From Nitrospinota bacterium (GTDB taxonomy: Bacteria > UBA8248), in NCBI GenBank assembly GCA_003506735.1, contig DNYS01000210.1:1-6082 (forward strand): DNA of 6,082 nt, read 5' to 3'. The position numbers were made by a program, and so were the translations under genes. Within the stretch, counting starts at the first letter, position 1; each line of letters opens with the position of its first letter. Below the pieces are notes generated by a model. That model was not told where the DNA came from and did not search any database. It worked only from the letters and a program-made list of their open reading frames with translations. Positions 4,460 to 6,082 of the stretch are shown here, piece by piece.

Positions 4460-5671
4460 ATGGTCGATTTCAAGCTCGCCGAACAGCAGGTCAAGCTTCG
4501 CGATCTGGCGCGGAAATTTGTCCGCGAAGAGATCATCCCCGTCCGGGCCGAACTCGACCGCGAACCCGACCCCCACAAGGGCTTCTCCTGGGATTTGCTT
4601 CGCAAGGCCGACGAGGTGGGGCTCCGCACCCTCTCGTTGAAGAAAGAGGACGGCGGCATCGAGGCCGATATCATTACGCGGTGCGTGGTGGGCGAGGAGA
4701 TAGCGGCGGGCGACCTGGGTTTTGCGGTCTGCCTCGATCAGATATGGAAGATATCGGGCGCCATCGTCAAAATTTGCAACGAGGAACAGCAGGAGCGGTT
4801 CATCCCGATGTTCCGCGACGATCCCGAATGCGTCCTTTCGATTTGCATCACCGAGCCATCCGGCGGGTCGAACTACATTCCGCCCATGGAGCGCAAAGAG
4901 ACCATCCAAACGCGGGCCGAGCTCAAGGGGGACAAGTGGGTTCTCAACGGCTTGAAATGCTTCATCTCCAACGCCGGCCTATCGAAGCTCTATCTCGTGT
5001 TCGCCGTGACCGATCCGGACAAGGACTTCTACGAGCGGTTCAGCGCATTTCTCGTCACCAGCGATTCGCCGGGATTTTCCATCGGCAAAACCGAGGACAA
5101 GATGGGCCAGCGCCTCGTCTGGAACAGCACCGTTAACTTCGACGACTGCACCATTCCCAAGGAAAACCTTGTCGGCCGGCGCGGCGGCGGGATGCCCGAC
5201 GTGCTCAAATTCCTCGCCGAGGAGGGGAGCAACATCCAGGCGGGGGCGACCGTTCTCGGAACGGCCCGGGCCGCCTACGAGGCGGCGGTCGAACGTGCCA
5301 AGGAGCGGTTCATCGGCGGCAAAATAATGATTCACCACCAGCTGACCCACCACAAGCTCGCGAGCATGAAAATGCGCCTGGACGCGGCCAGGGCCTATCT
5401 CTACCGCGCGGCCTACAACATCGACTCGCCCGATGAGGAAAACGACTACTCCATGGCCCCGATGGCCAAGGTCTTCGCCGCGACCACTGCTTTCGACGTG
5501 ACGAAAGAGGCGCTCGAGCTGTTCGGGGCCTATGGCTATATGAAAGATTATCCGATGGAAAAATACCTGCGCGATGCGGCGAGCTTTCTCCACTCGGACG
5601 GCGTGAACGATGTGCTGCTCATCCGGGCGGCGCGCCTTCTCTACGATCTTCCGGCGGAGATGTTCCAGTAG
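4460..5671 (+). CDS. Acyl-CoA dehydrogenase family protein with Asp at the catalytic-base position
   Basis: FAD enzyme of the acyl-CoA dehydrogenase family, 403 residues, usual length, with the helical N-terminal domain (about 1-120), the beta domain (about 121-235) and the C-terminal four-helix domain (240-400). Family signatures are present: CITEPSGGSN at 129-138, DKWVLNGLKCFISN at 158-171, KMGQR at 214-218, TIPKENLVG at 231-239, and FGAYGYMKDYPMEKYLRDA at 355-373. In medium- and short-chain enzymes the base is Glu in the YEGT motif seven residues after RDA; here that place reads HSDGV, with Asp380. The alternative Glu of isovaleryl- and long-chain enzymes aligns with Ser257, though Glu254 and Glu255 are close. 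The substrate is therefore uncertain; it could be an ordinary acyl-CoA, a cyclic acyl-CoA or a non-oxidative reaction. No thiolase, enoyl-CoA hydratase, CoA ligase or ETF gene is next to it. It is convergent with the receiver-domain gene after 82 bp. Confidence 0.92.
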   Translation: MVDFKLAEQQVKLRDLARKFVREEIIPVRAELDREPDPHKGFSWDLLRKADEVGLRTLSLKKEDGGIEADIITRCVVGEEIAAGDLGFAVCLDQIWKISGAIVKICNEEQQERFIPMFRDDPECVLSICITEPSGGSNYIPPMERKETIQTRAELKGDKWVLNGLKCFISNAGLSKLYLVFAVTDPDKDFYERFSAFLVTSDSPGFSIGKTEDKMGQRLVWNSTVNFDDCTIPKENLVGRRGGGMPDVLKFLAEEGSNIQAGATVLGTARAAYEAAVERAKERFIGGKIMIHHQLTHHKLASMKMRLDAARAYLYRAAYNIDSPDEENDYSMAPMAKVFAATTAFDVTKEALELFGAYGYMKDYPMEKYLRDAASFLHSDGVNDVLLIRAARLLYDLPAEMFQ

Positions 5672-5694
5672 GCAGAATTCCATGCGGGGGAATT

Positions 5695-5716
5695 GAGCGT
5701 GGGTGCGATCCCGCTC
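5695..5716. terminator. Weak stem-loop between convergent genes
   Basis: GAGCG (5695-5699) pairs with CGCTC (5712-5716), with two further inner G-C pairs after a bulged T. No T-run follows on either strand. It sits 23 bases after the acyl-CoA dehydrogenase stop and could help end transcription, but it does not meet the standard for a rho-independent terminator. Confidence 0.25.
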
Positions 5717-5753
5717 GCGGCCTTGCTGAGAAGCCCTTCCCGGTGTCGGGCGC

Positions 5754-6082
5754 CTAGCCGAGGATTTTCCGAATTTCCCGGTTTAGAGCGCCGAAGTCCA
5801 CCGGCCTGGAAAGAAATCCGTCCGCACCGGCGCGATGGCACCGTTCCCGGTCCACCGCCAAGGCCTGGGTGCTGACGCCGAGGATGGGGATGTCCTTCGT
5901 GGAAGGGTCGTCCTTGATCCGGGCGATGGCGGCGAACCCGTCCATGATCGGCATCCACAGGTCCATGATGACGATATCGGGCCGATTCCGGCCTATCGCC
6001 TCGATGGCCTCTTCTCCGTTGAAAGCGAAAAAGATTTCACCCGCCCCCTTCATCAGCATTTTCATCAGGTGATGATTGTCCT
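5754..6082 (-). CDS. Response-regulator receiver domain, N-terminus cut by window edge
   Basis: Phosphoacceptor domain of two-component signalling. The frame is open to the right edge, so an internal ATG at 6065 is not the true start: the codons before it read DNHHL, which fits the acidic EDN/DDN motif of the first strand. Counting the first complete codon (Asp at 6080) as residue 1, the phosphorylated Asp is Asp40 in VIMDLWMPIMDG, the switch Ser/Thr is Ser70 in LGVSTQA, and the usual KP dipeptide is Arg92-Pro93 in LSRPVD. The protein ends nine helical residues after FGAL, so no output domain follows. It is either a stand-alone CheY-like regulator or the C-terminal receiver of a hybrid histidine kinase; the style of the DREKC/AGADGFLSRPV segment resembles hybrid-kinase receivers. 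The Lys-to-Arg change at a near-invariant site may alter phosphorylation signalling. Confidence 0.88.
   Translation of the reverse strand, partial: DNHHLMKMLMKGAGEIFFAFNGEEAIEAIGRNRPDIVIMDLWMPIMDGFAAIARIKDDPSTKDIPILGVSTQALAVDRERCHRAGADGFLSRPVDFGALNREIRKILG

Noticed and set aside
4228..4909. Minus-strand frames across the start of the acyl-CoA dehydrogenase
   Set aside because: They conflict with the supported ATG, the ribosome site and the N-terminal helical domain of the plus-strand gene, and their translations show no domain.
4979..5683. Minus-strand open frame opposite the end of the acyl-CoA dehydrogenase
   Set aside because: The plus-strand frame carries all family signatures; the antisense translation has no recognised motif.

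Overview
This window looks like the junction between an integrated mobile element and the chromosome of a GC-rich bacterium. The protein families point to an aerobic or facultative heterotroph, but nothing here fixes the lineage. The amino-acid style (single-domain MetE-like protein, diverged acyl-CoA dehydrogenase) resembles what is found in poorly cultured soil, marine or sponge-associated lineages; that is an impression, not an assignment.

Bases 1 to about 1243 are the right end of the element. A P4-type tyrosine integrase gene (minus strand, 1-1036) runs off the left edge of the window. It is followed by about 150 bp of AT-rich non-coding DNA with short direct and inverted repeats. This ends in a 58-base copy of the 3' part of a tRNA-Pro(TGG) gene (1186-1243) that lacks the 5' acceptor strand and the 5' half of the D-arm. 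This is the usual scar of site-specific integration into the 3' end of a tRNA gene. Its orientation predicts that the element lies to the left and that a complete tRNA-Pro gene stands at the far, unseen end. A rho-independent terminator (1257-1279) follows the fragment and probably belonged to the original tRNA gene.

Bases 1280 to 6082 look like chromosome, with higher GC at third codon positions. They hold a single-domain, cobalamin-independent methionine synthase (MetE)-like protein with a full zinc site (1280-2464, minus, TTG start), a gene-free 437-bp gap, a zinc-type medium-chain dehydrogenase (2902-3942, minus), a 517-bp divergent regulatory region, an acyl-CoA dehydrogenase (4460-5671, plus) and the C-terminal part of a receiver domain (5754 to the right edge, minus).

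The genes do not form one tight operon. The two minus-strand enzymes are far apart, and the dehydrogenase and acyl-CoA dehydrogenase are transcribed away from each other from a shared intergenic region that carries an inverted repeat over a candidate promoter. I see no defence system, CRISPR array or other elaborate new system. The points most worth following are the tRNA-Pro integration scar with its repeat-bearing integrase control region, an acyl-CoA dehydrogenase with Asp where the family has its catalytic Glu, the operator-like dyad at 4037-4065, and the uncertain substrate of the MetE-like protein.
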